Positions 11,871 through 22,768 of a DNA stretch of 64,000 nt are shown here, piece by piece. How positions within the stretch are numbered: the stretch's first letter is position 1; each line of letters starts with the position of its first letter. The DNA is taken from contig CM121341.1 in NCBI GenBank assembly GCA_051530055.1, positions 17,608,001-17,672,000 on the forward strand. Reading direction: 5' to 3'. Under the pieces are notes generated by a model that saw only the letters and a program-made list of their open reading frames with translations, did no database searches and was not told where the DNA came from. The position numbers were made by a program, and so were the translations under genes. This DNA comes from Neoechinorhynchus agilis (taxonomy: Eukaryota > Acanthocephala).

Positions 11871-12710
11871 TTGTTTCTTTGTTAATGACGATGAGCAATG
11901 TAGTGCTGTCCTGTGTATCTCAACGCTAAATTACGAGAAAGCCGTAAGAAGGTGAAAGCTTGGAAATAAAGAGTTTCGTCCATTGAGAATACTTGATTAA
12001 TAATGCGGCTAGAAAATCAAGTAGTATTTAACAAGATTTTCAAATTATCAAGTTAAAATTCAAGGTTTTTCGTTTATTAAATCAGTAGTATTATTCGACC
12101 TCTAAAATGGCATGGTTTAAAATTGGCCTTTAATGGGATTTTTTAAATCAAACATCCTTGGAGATACTAAGACGACCCTGCAACATAGATTCTTTATATT
12201 TTAGACGTGAAATTTTTTAAAGTAATTAAATCCCCTACGATACAATCTTCTATGTAGGACGCTTAAAAAACCCTCATAACGAATAATATCCATTATAAAA
12301 AAGGGATTTCTTATTGACTGAGTTAAAATCTATTATACAATACGAGAGTAATCTCCTAAGTCTCATAATTCGTTATTTCTTCGAGTTTTTTGAATGTTCA
12401 TCTTACAATTAAAGTCACTTTTGTTTTGCGAACTTCACGAAATAAATTTCGTCCTGGAACTTCGGAGAAAAGACACTTTTTGGTAGTAAATTGACCAAAT
12501 TATTACCGCGGCTCCACAGATCATTATCTTCCAAAACTTGTAAATTTTAATAAAATATGTTAATTTTAAAAATTATTACTGCGAAAAACAGATTCATAAC
12601 TGTTTCTTTTTTTTATCTGGAATGTCGTAATTATCCGACGATATATCGGTAAAAGAAAATAAATTGGAGTTGAAAATCATTAAGAAAGAAAACAAACGGA
12701 TATATTCTCG
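11871..12710. other. AT-rich intergenic stretch
   Basis: No coding region or repeat recognised. Its 3' part precedes a TATA-like element and a small secreted-protein gene. Confidence 0.4.
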
Positions 12711-12720
12711 CATATATAAA
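12711..12720 (+). promoter_or_regulatory. TATA-box-like element
   Basis: catatataaa lies 39-48 bp upstream of the ATG at 12759, a position that fits a TATA box with a very short 5' leader. A short upstream reading frame (ATG at 12725, 11 codons) falls in the presumed leader. Confidence 0.5.
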
Positions 12721-12758
12721 GCAATGAAGTACATTCAAAAAATCAAATTTCAATTTTA

Positions 12759-13055
12759 ATGTATAAATGTAAACTATTAGCAATTTTGGCGTTGGTTAAA
12801 GTTTATTTTTGCCAATTCACGGGTTACTGCCACGAGTTGGACTGTCGAATTCAAGCGGATTACCAGTATGACATGTATCGTCCACTTCGACACGATTTTA
12901 AGCACGATGAAAAGGAGAAGTTCCGGAATCAGTTCATCTATGAACCCAAAACGTACGAAGATTTAGAAGACCCAAAACCCTGTGGTAATGTTGAAAGTCC
13001 AACGGCTAATCCGAACACATTTGACTCTTACGATGACATCTTTGATATCGATTAA
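12759..13055 (+). CDS. small secreted protein, 98 aa, unrecognised
   Basis: A single-exon frame encodes a protein with a clear signal peptide (hydrophobic core LLAILALVKVYF, possible cleavage after CQFTG or nearby). The hydrophilic mature part has several cysteines (YCHELDC and a later PCGN) and an acidic C-terminus. A TATA-like element sits just upstream, which supports a real, possibly strongly or conditionally expressed gene. No family is recognised. The ORF could continue into a longer spliced product, but it ends with its own stop and no donor is needed. Confidence 0.55.
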   Translation: MYKCKLLAILALVKVYFCQFTGYCHELDCRIQADYQYDMYRPLRHDFKHDEKEKFRNQFIYEPKTYEDLEDPKPCGNVESPTANPNTFDSYDDIFDID

Positions 13056-13542
13056 TACTATTATTTATTTTTTTGCGTTTTGGGCGCGTTGATCGATCGT
13101 ATCTAATAGGCAACAACTGCGAATTTTATACTCACAAAAATCAGAATTAACAAGACTAAACTACTAGTCTCGATCCACATTTCCTCATGATCTTCCAGCA
13201 AGCGAAAACACCAATAAAAATGGGCTTTGAAGCGGCGGGAAGAAAACGGTTTACAAAGATTCTTAAAAATCGTTTTCTGATTGGAGCACTGCCAATTACT
13301 TTGACGCTTATATCAGTGCAGAATTTATTGATTCGTGTTTATTTGTGAAACTTTTGAACATAATTCTTGTTACAAAGAGAGTTAGCGATTTAAATGTAGT
13401 AATTTTTGGGTCCGATATTTCGGAGACACAACCCCATACGTTACTTGTAGGTTTTTACGTCAAATTTCCGAAATATAAAAACAGAGTTTTATCATAAAAG
13501 ATATATTGATACCATCGATAGAAAGTCCTTCGGGATAATAAA
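13056..13542. other. intergenic, with a palindromic tccgatatttcgga block
   Basis: No gene is visible. Near 13410-13424 the short palindromic block tccgatatttcgga appears, also present in the inverted repeat at 22769-22909, so it is probably a dispersed-repeat remnant. Confidence 0.4.
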
Positions 13543-13742
13543 ATTACACTTTCGGTGAGAATAATCCCGGTCATTACATATTTTATTTATTCGAAATATT
13601 TCGCAAGGTATCCTCGCCTCTTCAGTCATTGTTTAGCTGAAAAAACTTGCAAACAATGACTGAAGATGCGAGGATACCTCGCGAAATATTTCGAATAAAT
13701 AAAATATGTAATGACCGGGATTATTCTCACCGAAAGTGTAAT
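13543..13742. repeat. 200-bp perfect-looking hairpin repeat (MITE-like)
   Basis: Arms 13543-13635 and 13651-13742 are near-exact reverse complements around a short loop. Each arm contains a smaller internal stem (GCGAGG...CCTCGC on the right arm) flanked by CTGAAGA and GAAATATTTC, followed by AATAAAT and then TAATGACCGGGATTATT. The 11-mer atatattgata occurs on both sides of the element region (13501-13511 and 13741-13751) and may be a target-site duplication, although the second copy also belongs to the adjacent Penelope arm. Related single arms occur at about 6.85 kb and inside the 26.45-26.92 kb element. Confidence 0.8.
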
Positions 13743-13743
13743 A

Positions 13744-15041
13744 TATTGATAGTTGCAACCTTATTAATCTCCCCGATGACTGATTTATTTGTACGAATTT
13801 TCGTCTGCATCCAGATCGCTTCAGGTATCTAGAATAGTACGTGGTGAGTGTGGCTTGGGCAGAACTCGGGTGCCCCGGGTTGTTAGGCCCGCGGGTGATC
13901 TGTAACCCCCCTGAGCAGGTCTTAGTTTGTATAGAATCTTCGGCTTCCAGCTTGGGGTATTCCTTTCCATACAGTTGTTGTTTATCATTACCGCCTCTTT
14001 GATTACCCTCCTTTTCCAGTCACTCTCGATCATGATCTGATGAGCATCCTCAAATCCGATCTCATGATTCGTTTTTTACAACATGATTATTGATGGCGGA
14101 TGACGTATCCGCTCTGCGCACACAATATTTATGCTGGTCAATGCGCTTTTTAGTCCTTTACTTGTTTGTCGAACATAATATTTTCCGCATTGTCTGCATG
14201 GTACTTATACTTTTATCCTCTTGTTTTGGTTTCTTTTTGAATATATCCGCCAACTTCGTTGCTGCTTTAGAATATATTGACAACGAATGGGTCTTGCATC
14301 TTCTTATAAGGTGTTGTAATTTGTTCAGAGTTGCTTCATTGATGAATTTTGATTCCAAGAATATTTTCTGATTGACGGTGGGTTTCGAGTTGTTTTTCGA
14401 TGTAGTGTTCGTCTCATTCTTCTCTCGCTGAAAACTCATCCTCGTCTTCATTAAGGACCTTTTAATTGCCCAATTAGGATATCCCTCCTCTCTGAGCATT
14501 GATGTTATTGAGTCAATTTCTTGCCTCTGTCCTTTCTCTTCGGAGCATATTCCCATAGCTTTCCTGAATAAGGCATCCGATGCTGCTATCTTGTATCTCA
14601 CTGGAGAATGTGATGTGTGCCAGTTTATGTTGGGTTTTCTGTATACCTTTGTTTCGATTCTATCCACATGTTTCACTATTTCCACGTCCAGAAAAGATAT
14701 TCGATTGTTTTTCGCTCGCTCAATTGTCCACTGGATCGACGGATTTTTAGCGTTAAGTATACTTTCAACCTAAGCAGGGTAATCAAAGAGGCGGTAATGA
14801 TAAACAACAACTGTATGGAAAGGAATACCCCAAGCTGGAAGCCGAAGATTCTATACAAACTAAGACCTGCTCAGGGGGGTTACAGATCACCCGCGGGCCT
14901 AACAACCCCGGGCACCCGAGTTCTGCCCAAGCTACATTCACCACGTACTATTCTAGATACCTGAAGAGGTCTGCATGCAGACGAAAATTCGTACAAATAA
15001 ATCAGTCATCGGGGAGGTTAATAAGGTTGCAACTATCAATA
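13744..15041 (-). mobile_element. Penelope-like retroelement fragment with inverted arms
   Basis: Inverted arms of 266 bp (13744-14009 and 14776-15041) match without indels and flank a minus-strand coding part. That part carries the end of a reverse transcriptase (VYRKP, then NWHTSHSP, then GYPNWAIKRSL) and a GIY-YIG endonuclease (YYVRQTSKG, later IESDWKRRVIKEA). This order is diagnostic of GIY-YIG-bearing Penelope-like elements. The left arm is the 3' end of the element and the right arm is the same 3' end in opposite orientation, the known head-to-head layout of 5'-truncated Penelope copies. It is broken and lacks most of the reverse transcriptase; the near-identity of the arms suggests a fairly recent insertion. 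Confidence 0.8.
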
Positions 15042-15140
15042 AATTGGAATTCCCCCCGATTGAAATCAAAGACACAATCATAAAATATATTAAAGTAGAA
15101 AATAAAATGCTATAGGTGTTTAAGATGGCGTATAGTTATT

Positions 15141-15326
15141 TTATCTCTTATGAATTCTAATACGGAATTTAAATTGTGTCGTTTGATTGATTTCCACATC
15201 CCTGAAAACCTGTTTCTTTAAATTCAGACCTTTAAAACCCGGAATATTTTCGAACTGAGCATTTAAGCAAGATTTTGATTGAGTAACTGCATAGTTTAAT
15301 TGCGAGTCTAAAAAATCAAGCGACAA
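15141..15326 (-). CDS. possible small protein, 61 aa, divergent from the DMAC2-like gene
   Basis: An ATG-started frame of 61 codons reads away from the next gene with only 30 bp between the two starts, an arrangement expected for a shared bidirectional promoter. The peptide is mixed polar and basic, ending FKFRIRIHKR, with no signal peptide or membrane segment. I recognise no family. Chance cannot be excluded at this length. Confidence 0.3.
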   Translation of the reverse strand: MSLDFLDSQLNYAVTQSKSCLNAQFENIPGFKGLNLKKQVFRDVEINQTTQFKFRIRIHKR

Positions 15327-15356
15327 AATGGTAAAATTATTCTTAGTTTAAAGATA

Positions 15357-16533
15357 ATGCGTTTGAGTTCAATTTTTGCACGCGCTATCAGGATACCAAA
15401 AAGTTTGTATTTGAACTGAGTATTTTGTCAACAATGTTTTTCCAAGACTTACGATTGAGCCCGGATGCCCCGACACCTCACGAGGCGTTTGAGGTAGGGA
15501 CACGAGATTTTGTTCAAAGTTTAACGTCACAAAGGAGTCGGGATTATATCCGCCGTTTGCCTGAAATAAAGAGCAAAGGATCAGAAATCGATTTGCGGAT
15601 CTGGGTTCTACGGAAGTTTATTATGACTCATCTAATTAACTTCTCTACGCGACATCAGAACAAGTATAAAAGTCCCGATTAAATCTCTTTAATATGATCC
15701 TTTAAGGGTTACGCCGCATGTTCAATTGCAGCTTGGCCACGACATGTACGCCATGAAAAAAACTTTGGAATTCAGAGGACGTGCAAAGGCGGTTGGGTTT
15801 CCCCGATGGATCACAAGCAAAGACCGAATTCTCAAATTGGCTAAACTCACGAATAAAGTCGCCATTGAATCAGTCGATCTGTCGTACACTCGAATAAATG
15901 AAGATGGCCTCGATATTTACAGTAAGTGATGAATGTAATTTATAGATTTATTCATGAACATATTAAGCCGACTGTGTGGATCTGAAGTCGTTTACATTAA
16001 GGAATTGCATGAACGTCGACGATTGGTTCATTGCTAAATTGGCCTATGTTTTTAATGAACGAATAATGTTTCTGGATATCTCGGGATGTCCTAACGTTTA
16101 TCCAAACTCCTTGTTACCTTTGTGTAGACTTCGAAACCTAAGAAGGTTAAGAATTTATGGCTTGGAGAAAAATTTAAAGGGATACGAATATATGGTATTG
16201 GAATTGAACGAGGCTCTTCCCGGTTGTCTTATTGAGGGATTTTCGTATGATATTAAAGATGAAGAAATTGAGCAAAGGAGATTGAAGGGTGAAATTGAAA
16301 CTAAAAAATTATTAGGTGATATGATAGAGGAAGATCCGGACTTCTATGCTGATTACGTCAAAAGTAAAGAAGGATTGGAATCGATCGAATCAGGAGAACC
16401 GATATTGAGGTTGTCGGATGGCAGATCCATATTGGATAAGATAGAATTGAAGCCAAAGAAAAAAATCAAACGTCAGTATCCACGAACCGCAATTCCTATT
16501 GTGTACGAAGACGAAGAATATGCGCGTGACTAA
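15357..16533 (+). CDS. DMAC2/ATP5S-like leucine-rich mitochondrial protein, 4 exons, 347 aa
   Basis: Exons 15357-15402, 15447-15663, 15707-15921 and 15968-16533 sum to 1044 nt; introns are 43-46 bp. The N-terminus is rich in arginine and hydroxylated residues without acids (MRLSSIFARAIRIPK), a typical mitochondrial presequence. The middle has FRGRAKAVGFPRWI and then the family's leucine-rich blocks (DLKSFTLRNC, FLDISGCPNV, LRRLRIYGL). Human DMAC2 helps assemble the distal membrane arm of respiratory complex I, and its relative ATP5S is an ATP-synthase coupling factor. This copy could be orthologous to either. It is longer than both because of a charged C-terminal tail of about 100 residues ending in an acidic EDEEYARD. 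Confidence 0.75.
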
Positions 16534-16807
16534 TAATCGATTGTAAGGAATGGAATTTCAAGTTTTTTATTATCCTATTGAAGAATTTTGTGCGATGAAT
16601 TTATATTTTTGTCCGTAGTTTGTCTTAAGATTTTGTCGTCCGAGCTTAATGAATATTGAAGAAATTTTTTTTAGTAACTTCAAAACACGCCCGTTTTTCG
16701 TGTTTAAACATGAATTACTATAAAATTTATATAATCCATATCCTTGTAGAAAATTGCACTTGAATCTAACTTCTGATTCGCATTTATTCGAATAAATTTT
16801 AACTAAT

Positions 16808-17035
16808 CTATACAACAGGTCCCAGATTGTTTTCAGCAAAATCAAACTCCTTGTTAATTAATTCATGTTGACGTCTGTTAAAAGCCCATCTCGATCTTCG
16901 TGCTAACACAACTTTCATATAAACAACAATAAAAATAAATATCAAGAATATAAACGCTAGGCAGAGTATTGATAAGATGGATAATGATACTGCACATTGA
17001 ATTTGATCATGCATTTCTCGTATGTTTGCAACCAT
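16808..17035 (-). CDS. single-pass membrane protein, 75 aa, unrecognised
   Basis: ATG-started frame with one strong transmembrane helix (CLAFIFLIFIFIVVYMKVVL) preceded by a short polar N-terminus and followed by a basic juxtamembrane stretch (ARRSRWAFNRR). This charge pattern predicts a cytosolic C-terminus. It ends FDFAENNLGPVV. No family is recognised. Composition and topology look like a real small membrane protein rather than random sequence, but no splice or homology evidence supports it. Confidence 0.4.
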   Translation of the reverse strand: MVANIREMHDQIQCAVSLSILSILCLAFIFLIFIFIVVYMKVVLARRSRWAFNRRQHELINKEFDFAENNLGPVV

Positions 17036-17321
17036 TGATCGACTGACCAGAATTAGGATGTTTCATCGCCTAGCAACGAGAGTGGGTCAATTTAATTCTT
17101 TAACTTACAGTCGGATTTCTGGACGCTTTGTTGAGGCATTGTCACCAAGATTTCTTTAGGCTGCACCCAAAAATCCGTCAAATGATCTTTAAAAAATACG
17201 ATTAGAGCCGAAGAGTTCAACATCATGAGTACTCATCGCCCTTGAAAGAAAACAATTAAACGAAGCTTGTGGACTCGGTCAAAATCAAAACTAAAAGGTT
17301 TGCTTTGTATTTTTGCCGCTA

Positions 17322-17914
17322 TTAAAGATGATTTCTTAAAAATGTTGAAGAAATGGTACATATGAACAATGTCCACTGAACAGCTATGAGCCGTTCTGGT
17401 ATAACATAACAACACAATTGTTTTATTTTATACCAATAATATGATGGATAATCGATTCGTTTCGGTGCACGAAATATTCGTAAGTTCTCACTCATTTCGC
17501 TCATCCAAGCTATATCGTCTCACGTACTCACTCTCGACTCATTATCAATGGACTGCAGTACATTTGAAACGTGTAAATCGACGACAATGTTCAAAAATGC
17601 GTTTAAACACGTGCTTGTGTTTTCTCTCTCTTTTTCACAAGCGTTCGACAGGATTTAAAGAACCTGTCGCGTCTTGAAAAAGACGCAGAAAATTCGAACA
17701 AAACCCATACTTTAATGCTAATCGTTGGCTCTGATCCACGTAAATTCCGAATTTCATAGTTTCTAACTGTTAGGTATTTACACTCGACCAATCCGTTTTC
17801 TTCATTGAGCACTTGGAATTTTTCGGTCCTTTGAATTGATTGTGAAGATCGATTTCTATTGAGGATTACATTCGGGTTGTTAGATACATTGCTATTTAGG
17901 TCGCTTGTCGACAC
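17322..17914 (-). CDS. three-exon protein, about 154 aa, unrecognised
   Basis: Exons 17914-17711, 17627-17532 and 17486-17322, joined by GTATGG...GAG and GTGAGT...GAG introns of 83 and 45 bp, keep one frame (465 nt). The N-terminus is serine/asparagine-rich and disordered (MSTSDLNSNVSNN). The middle exon forms a hydrophobic helix-like stretch (LNAFLNIVVDLHVSNVL), and the last exon is hydrophobic near its end. A further intron inside the last exon (GTATAAAA...CCAG) is conceivable. The first exon's start lies in the left arm of the inverted repeat at 17897-18157, so the same first six residues can also be read on the other strand at 18137. No family recognised. Confidence 0.45.
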
Positions 17915-18157
17915 CTGAGGGAGATCGCGTTAAAGACGAATGTATATTTCGACCGGTTGAATCAATCATTGTCAATTCAATATAAAAAATTACACTATCC
18001 CGGGTTCCCGAGTCACAACGAACAATCATGTGGTGTGTGTTTGTGACAAATTCCTCTGTAATTTTTTAGATTCAATTGACAATGACCGATTCAATCAGTT
18101 GAAAATTATACATTCGTCATTAATGATCCCTCTCAGGTGTCGACAAGTGACCTAGAT
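17897..18157. repeat. imperfect inverted repeat covering a gene start
   Basis: The left arm (about 17897-18002) and right arm (about 18055-18157) are diverged reverse complements. Shared words include tgtcgacacctgag / ctcaggtgtcgaca, tcattgtcaatt / aattgacaatga and aaaaaattac / gtaatttttt. The arms contain the 5' end and probable promoter of the minus-strand gene ending at 17914, so that start region has been duplicated in inverted orientation. The loop is about 50 bp and includes cccgggttcccgag. Confidence 0.7.
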
Positions 18158-18464
18158 CGATTTCTCGTCGTTTTTCATGAAAGACGACCACAAAACCATT
18201 GCAGGTTGGTGAAAAACTTGTTCTGTAGCGATAATGATTTGCTCCCTTTTCTCACGAGTGTAGTATTTTTGTCGAACTTTTATTATTGTCGTAAATCGAA
18301 AGGAGATTATCATACTTCATGTGTTCCCGACGTTGCCAAGTACCTTGACCGTTATTTTCCCAGCTTTATAAAAGTGATTTTACCTATTGATTCATTTTAC
18401 TTTAGAAAATAAAAAATCATTTTTAAGATTTTAAGCATTATTTACTAGCTCCTAACTTTATAAG
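18158..18464. other. upstream region of the NPC1 homologue
   Basis: Downstream of the right inverted-repeat arm the copied reading frame (starting MSTSDL at 18137) continues for some 90 codons. It loses resemblance to the minus-strand gene after about six residues, so it is probably not coding. The final part presumably holds the NPC1 promoter; no clear motif seen. Confidence 0.4.
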
Positions 18465-21400
18465 ATGATGTTGCCGTTTCTGCTCGTAATCCTCCAACAA
18501 CTACCATTCCTTCAATCAATGGAAAAGTGCGTTTGGTATGGCCAACACAAAACCGATAGCGGGCAAATTTTGAATAAAAAATACGACGGACCTCCGAAGC
18601 CAGCAAACGAACCAATAATCACCCTTCTCAAAAAACAATGTCCCCACCTTGTGTCAAACAGTACGCGTACATGCTGCGACGAAGAACAATTGCATGAACT
18701 CATTTCACGATCAAAAACGATCGGATCCATTTTGGGACGCTGTCCGCTTTGTGTCCATAATCTCTACGCTTATTTCTGTGAATTCACATGCTCCCCCAAC
18801 CAGTCTGATTTCATGGAAGTCTTGAGTGTCGAAAACGATAATCTAATCAACGGAATCAAATATTCTGTAAGCAAACCGTATTTGGATTCCGTTATCAACT
18901 CATGTAAAGATGTTTCATACTCAAGTGGAGGTCAAAAGGGCTTGAGCTTTGTTTGTGGCAGTAATGAGTGCACTAGTGAACTCCTTGTAGAACAATTCTC
19001 TGTAATGTCACCATTTAAAACTTCAATCTTCCTTGATGACTCAAACTACAATCAATCACTTCAGGTAAAGAATGTTTTAAAATGCAATGAAACCTACACA
19101 TTCCCATTGGCTAACCTCACTATACCTTCATGCGCTTGTCTTGATTGCGAATCAAGCTGTGAGCGAAATTGTAGCCTTAACCCGTATCCGAAATACTCAT
19201 TCGACCTTCTCGGGTTTAATGGATATATGATTATCAGTGTATTAGTGGGTGTTGCATTATCGGCAGTCGCACTCACGTCTCTAGTTTTTGGATACTCGAT
19301 AGATGCGACATCAGGTCAAACTCAATATGCGTATGCAAATGAGCAAACGGGATTTATAAGCGGGCAAAGTCCGGAAATTTCTATGGGCAGATTTGTCAAT
19401 CTTTTATCAAATTCATATTTGGTTCTTGCGAAACTCGTATGCCGATTTCCAATCACATCAATCCTTCAGGCCATTATACTGTGCACAATATTGTCCAGTG
19501 GACTTCCACGAATGGAAACCAGTACCGATCCCAATGTGATATGGTCCATTAGCAACAGTAGAGCACTTGCAAACACAAAACATTTTAAATCGCGTTTTAA
19601 AGAGCCGTTCTTTAGAACCACTCAGATTATTCTAGTTCCGAAGGACAACGAACCATGGTTGCATTTTGTAGCAAATGATTTCTTTGGTGTTCCATTTTCA
19701 AGTGCATTTCGGCGAGAGGTTCTTGAACAGGTATTCAAACTTGAGGACAGTATCCAGAACTTACGGACTCCATCAAACGTGAGTCTTGACTCTCTTTGTA
19801 TAAAGCCACTTAAACCTGTAAACAACAACTGTACAATTCTTAGCGTCACTCAGTATTTCCAAAGAAATATGGACTTGCTCAATCGAACAATTGGTGAACC
19901 GTACTCAGCTCCCATAGCGGATTTCGCGACACATCTTGCCTATTGCATCGAATCTCCATTCGCAACCTTAGACGCGAAATTCGGAGCATCGTGTCTTGGT
20001 GATTTCGGAGGTCCTGTCGAACCCCTTCTTATTTTAGGTAGCAACGGAGATCCTCGATTGAGTGCAATATCTAACACCACCGCACTGGTCATTACAATTC
20101 CGCTTAGAGATGATGATGAGTTCAAAGATATGGCAATGGAGTGGGAACATGAATTTATGAGATTCATTGAATCTTCGAATCAAGATTTGCCCTTCAAAGT
20201 TATATACTCCACTGAACGATCAATCGAAGATGAAATAAAGCGCGAAAGCTGGACTGATGTCAACACTCTTGTGTTGTCCTACTTGCTTATGTTTGTGTAT
20301 GTAGTGATAGCATTGACCTTAACTACAGTTCGGAGGGACAGCCGACGTTTGGGAGTATGCGAGAAAGTACAAAAAGGCTTGCTTTTGGTGGTAAAGTTTT
20401 AATACTCAACTCTTCGCCTGAGCCAGTCTTTGTTAAAACAGTATCTATCATCCCTCAGAATCACAGTTGCGTTCGTAAGTGTTGCTTTTGTGATTTTAGC
20501 CGTTACAGCAAGTGTCGGATTCTTCGCCTGGCTCCGCATCCCCACAACTCTTCTTATCTTTGAAGTAGTTCCTTTCTTGATACTTGCAGTTGGCGTAGAT
20601 AACGTGTTTATCATAATGCAACATCTTTACCGGACCAGATCAGAAGAAAATTTGGATGAAGTGCAATCTTCTAATAGAGTTTGTGAAACAATGTCACAAG
20701 TAGGTCCTGGGATGGCATTGAGTACAGTTGCTGAATTATCTGCATTTGTCTTTGCGGCCATTTTAGCACGTCAATATGCTATTCGCTTATTCGCTCTTTA
20801 CGCTTTGGTGGCGCTTGCGATTAATATCTACATTCAATCGACTGCTCTCCTTGCACTGATAATGCTCGATCACCGACGAGTTTATACGAATCGAATGGAT
20901 GTTTTATGCTGTGTTCATGTTCATCCAGGAACAATCGAAAATAGCGAAGAAGACGAAACTAATGAAAGCACTGAACTTACTGAGCCAGCTCAATGCGAGA
21001 AGCCATCATATTTCGAATTATACTCGCGAGTTCTTTTGTTGAACGGAGCCGTTCGACGAATTGTGACCGGGATTTTTACTTTGTTTTTCGTGATTTCATT
21101 ATGTTCTTTACCGTCGATTAGCATCGGTCTGGATCCAAAGACCAGTCTTCCACGCGACTCTTATGTATCCGAATATCTAAGAGGTGTGGAACAACATCTC
21201 CAAGCTGGTCCACCTTATTTCGTCGTCCTGAGTAGTGAGAACAGTCTTGAGCTTCACAATCTAAGCAGACAAAACGCTCTTTGTGCTGCCCAGACTTGTG
21301 ACTCGGATTCGTTGATGAACAAATTTGCAAACTACGCGAATTGTGCAAGTAACGTTTCGTACCTGAGAACTGCGCCGTCTTCATGGATTGACGGATACAT

Positions 21401-22391
21401 CGATTGGGCCAATGAACCAGACCGATGTTGTAGAAAGCTTCCTTTAAATGATTCCGTTTGTCCTCATGAACAAGAATCCAAATGCGTTAAATGTAACCTT
21501 AATCGAACCAGTGACGGTCGATTGATTGGTTATGAATTCAATCATTATCTTCAACACTTCCTATCGGATATTCCTGATCAGGACAAGTGTACCCTTGGCG
21601 GTCATGCTCTTTTTGGCAATAGCATCCGTTTTACAGAACGGGGTGAAGTGAACGATTGTAATTTCATTGGCTACCATGCACCACTGAAAACATCAAGAGA
21701 TTTTATTGGTGCACTCAAACGTGCATGGGCGATTTCAGACGAGATCGAGAACGATCTGAAACGGAAATATGAACCTGATTCAATTCGATTTTATGTACAT
21801 AGTGTGTTTTACGTCTTTTACGAACAATATCTCACTATTTTAAGAGATAGCGTAATCAATGTAGTGATTCCGCTTTCTGTGGTAGCACTAATAAGTATTG
21901 TCTTCACTGGATTCCATTGGAGAGCATCTTTGGCGTTCTTGATTGCAATCGTTATGATCTTGGTCGAGGAACTTGCAATGATTATTTGGATGGGCGTTGA
22001 GCTGAACGCTGTATCTTTGGTAAATCTTGTAATGTCTATCGGGATCGCTGTTGAATTTTGTGCACACATAACAATGCATTTCGTGAGATCAAGTTGTGGT
22101 CCGGTTGTCGAAGATGCTCGGCACGCACTAATAAACGTCGGCTCCTCAGTGCTGACTGGAGTTGCACTAACCAAAGTCACCGGAATCGCTATCCTGGCCT
22201 TCGCTAAGTCCGAACTCTTTTCGTTGTATTTCTTCAAGATGTACGCTTCACTTATCGTTGCTTCAACACTCAATGCACTCGTTATGCTACCTTGTATGTT
22301 GGCTTCCTTTGGCAAAGAAGAGAAAAGGGAAGGTCAAGAAGCAGAGTTGTATGTGGATTCGCCGGACACGAGTATTGAACAGCAAGCATAG
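18465..22391 (+). CDS. NPC1: NPC1-family sterol transporter, 2 exons, 1291 aa
   Basis: Exon 1 is 18465-20390 and exon 2 is 20442-22391; the 51-bp intron runs GTAAAG to ACAG in phase 0. The protein opens with a signal peptide (LPFLLVILQQLPFL), followed by the cysteine-rich N-terminal cholesterol-binding domain (CVWYGQ, CPLCVHNLYAYFCEFTCSP). Exon 2 carries the sterol-sensing domain (EVVPFLILAVGVDN with FIIMQ) and the later lumenal loop and C-terminal membrane bundle. The length is close to human NPC1 (1278 aa). NPC1 proteins move cholesterol out of late endosomes or lysosomes and belong to the RND/Patched superfamily. Nematodes carry them as ncr-1 and ncr-2. The C-terminus lacks an obvious di-leucine targeting motif. 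Confidence 0.95.
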
Positions 22392-22768
22392 ATATCAAAA
22401 ATATATAACCACGAGCGTGCAAGTTTAGCTTAATACTAGAAAACGATATTAGTTTTGCTTTGTGGTATTAATTCGTTTCTAGTAAAGTATTATATGTGCT
22501 AGTGCTCAAAAGATATTCAAAGCACGAAATTTAATAGCCTTATTTCAATAATGATAAAAAGCGACCATTGAATCTTAGTAAAATCCAAATAATAAGCGAA
22601 TAATTTGATTAATATAAGTGGAAAGCACAAACTTTGGGCTTTACTATAAAGTGGGCGCTATTTAAAGGCGCTTTGCAGGGTAATTGAATCGGCGAAAACG
22701 GATTTTCACCCGTAAACGAAATGGTATTTATTTTAAGATTGAATTGCAACGGAAAAATTTTAAAAAAA
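22392..22768. other. 3' flank of the NPC1 gene
   Basis: AT-rich, no gene visible; probably contains the 3' untranslated region of the NPC1 transcript. Confidence 0.4.

Noticed and set aside
13651-13742. Proven hammerhead ribozyme
   Set aside because: Only the CTGAAGA-stem-GAAA core is present; I found no matching helix I partner and cleavage triplet, so I kept it as a hypothesis only.
14617-14964. Plus-strand frame of 115 codons
   Set aside because: It runs from antisense reverse-transcriptase sequence into the inverted arm of the Penelope-like element; not a host gene.
21818-22315. Minus-strand frame of 165 codons
   Set aside because: Antisense shadow of the NPC1 C-terminal membrane domain.
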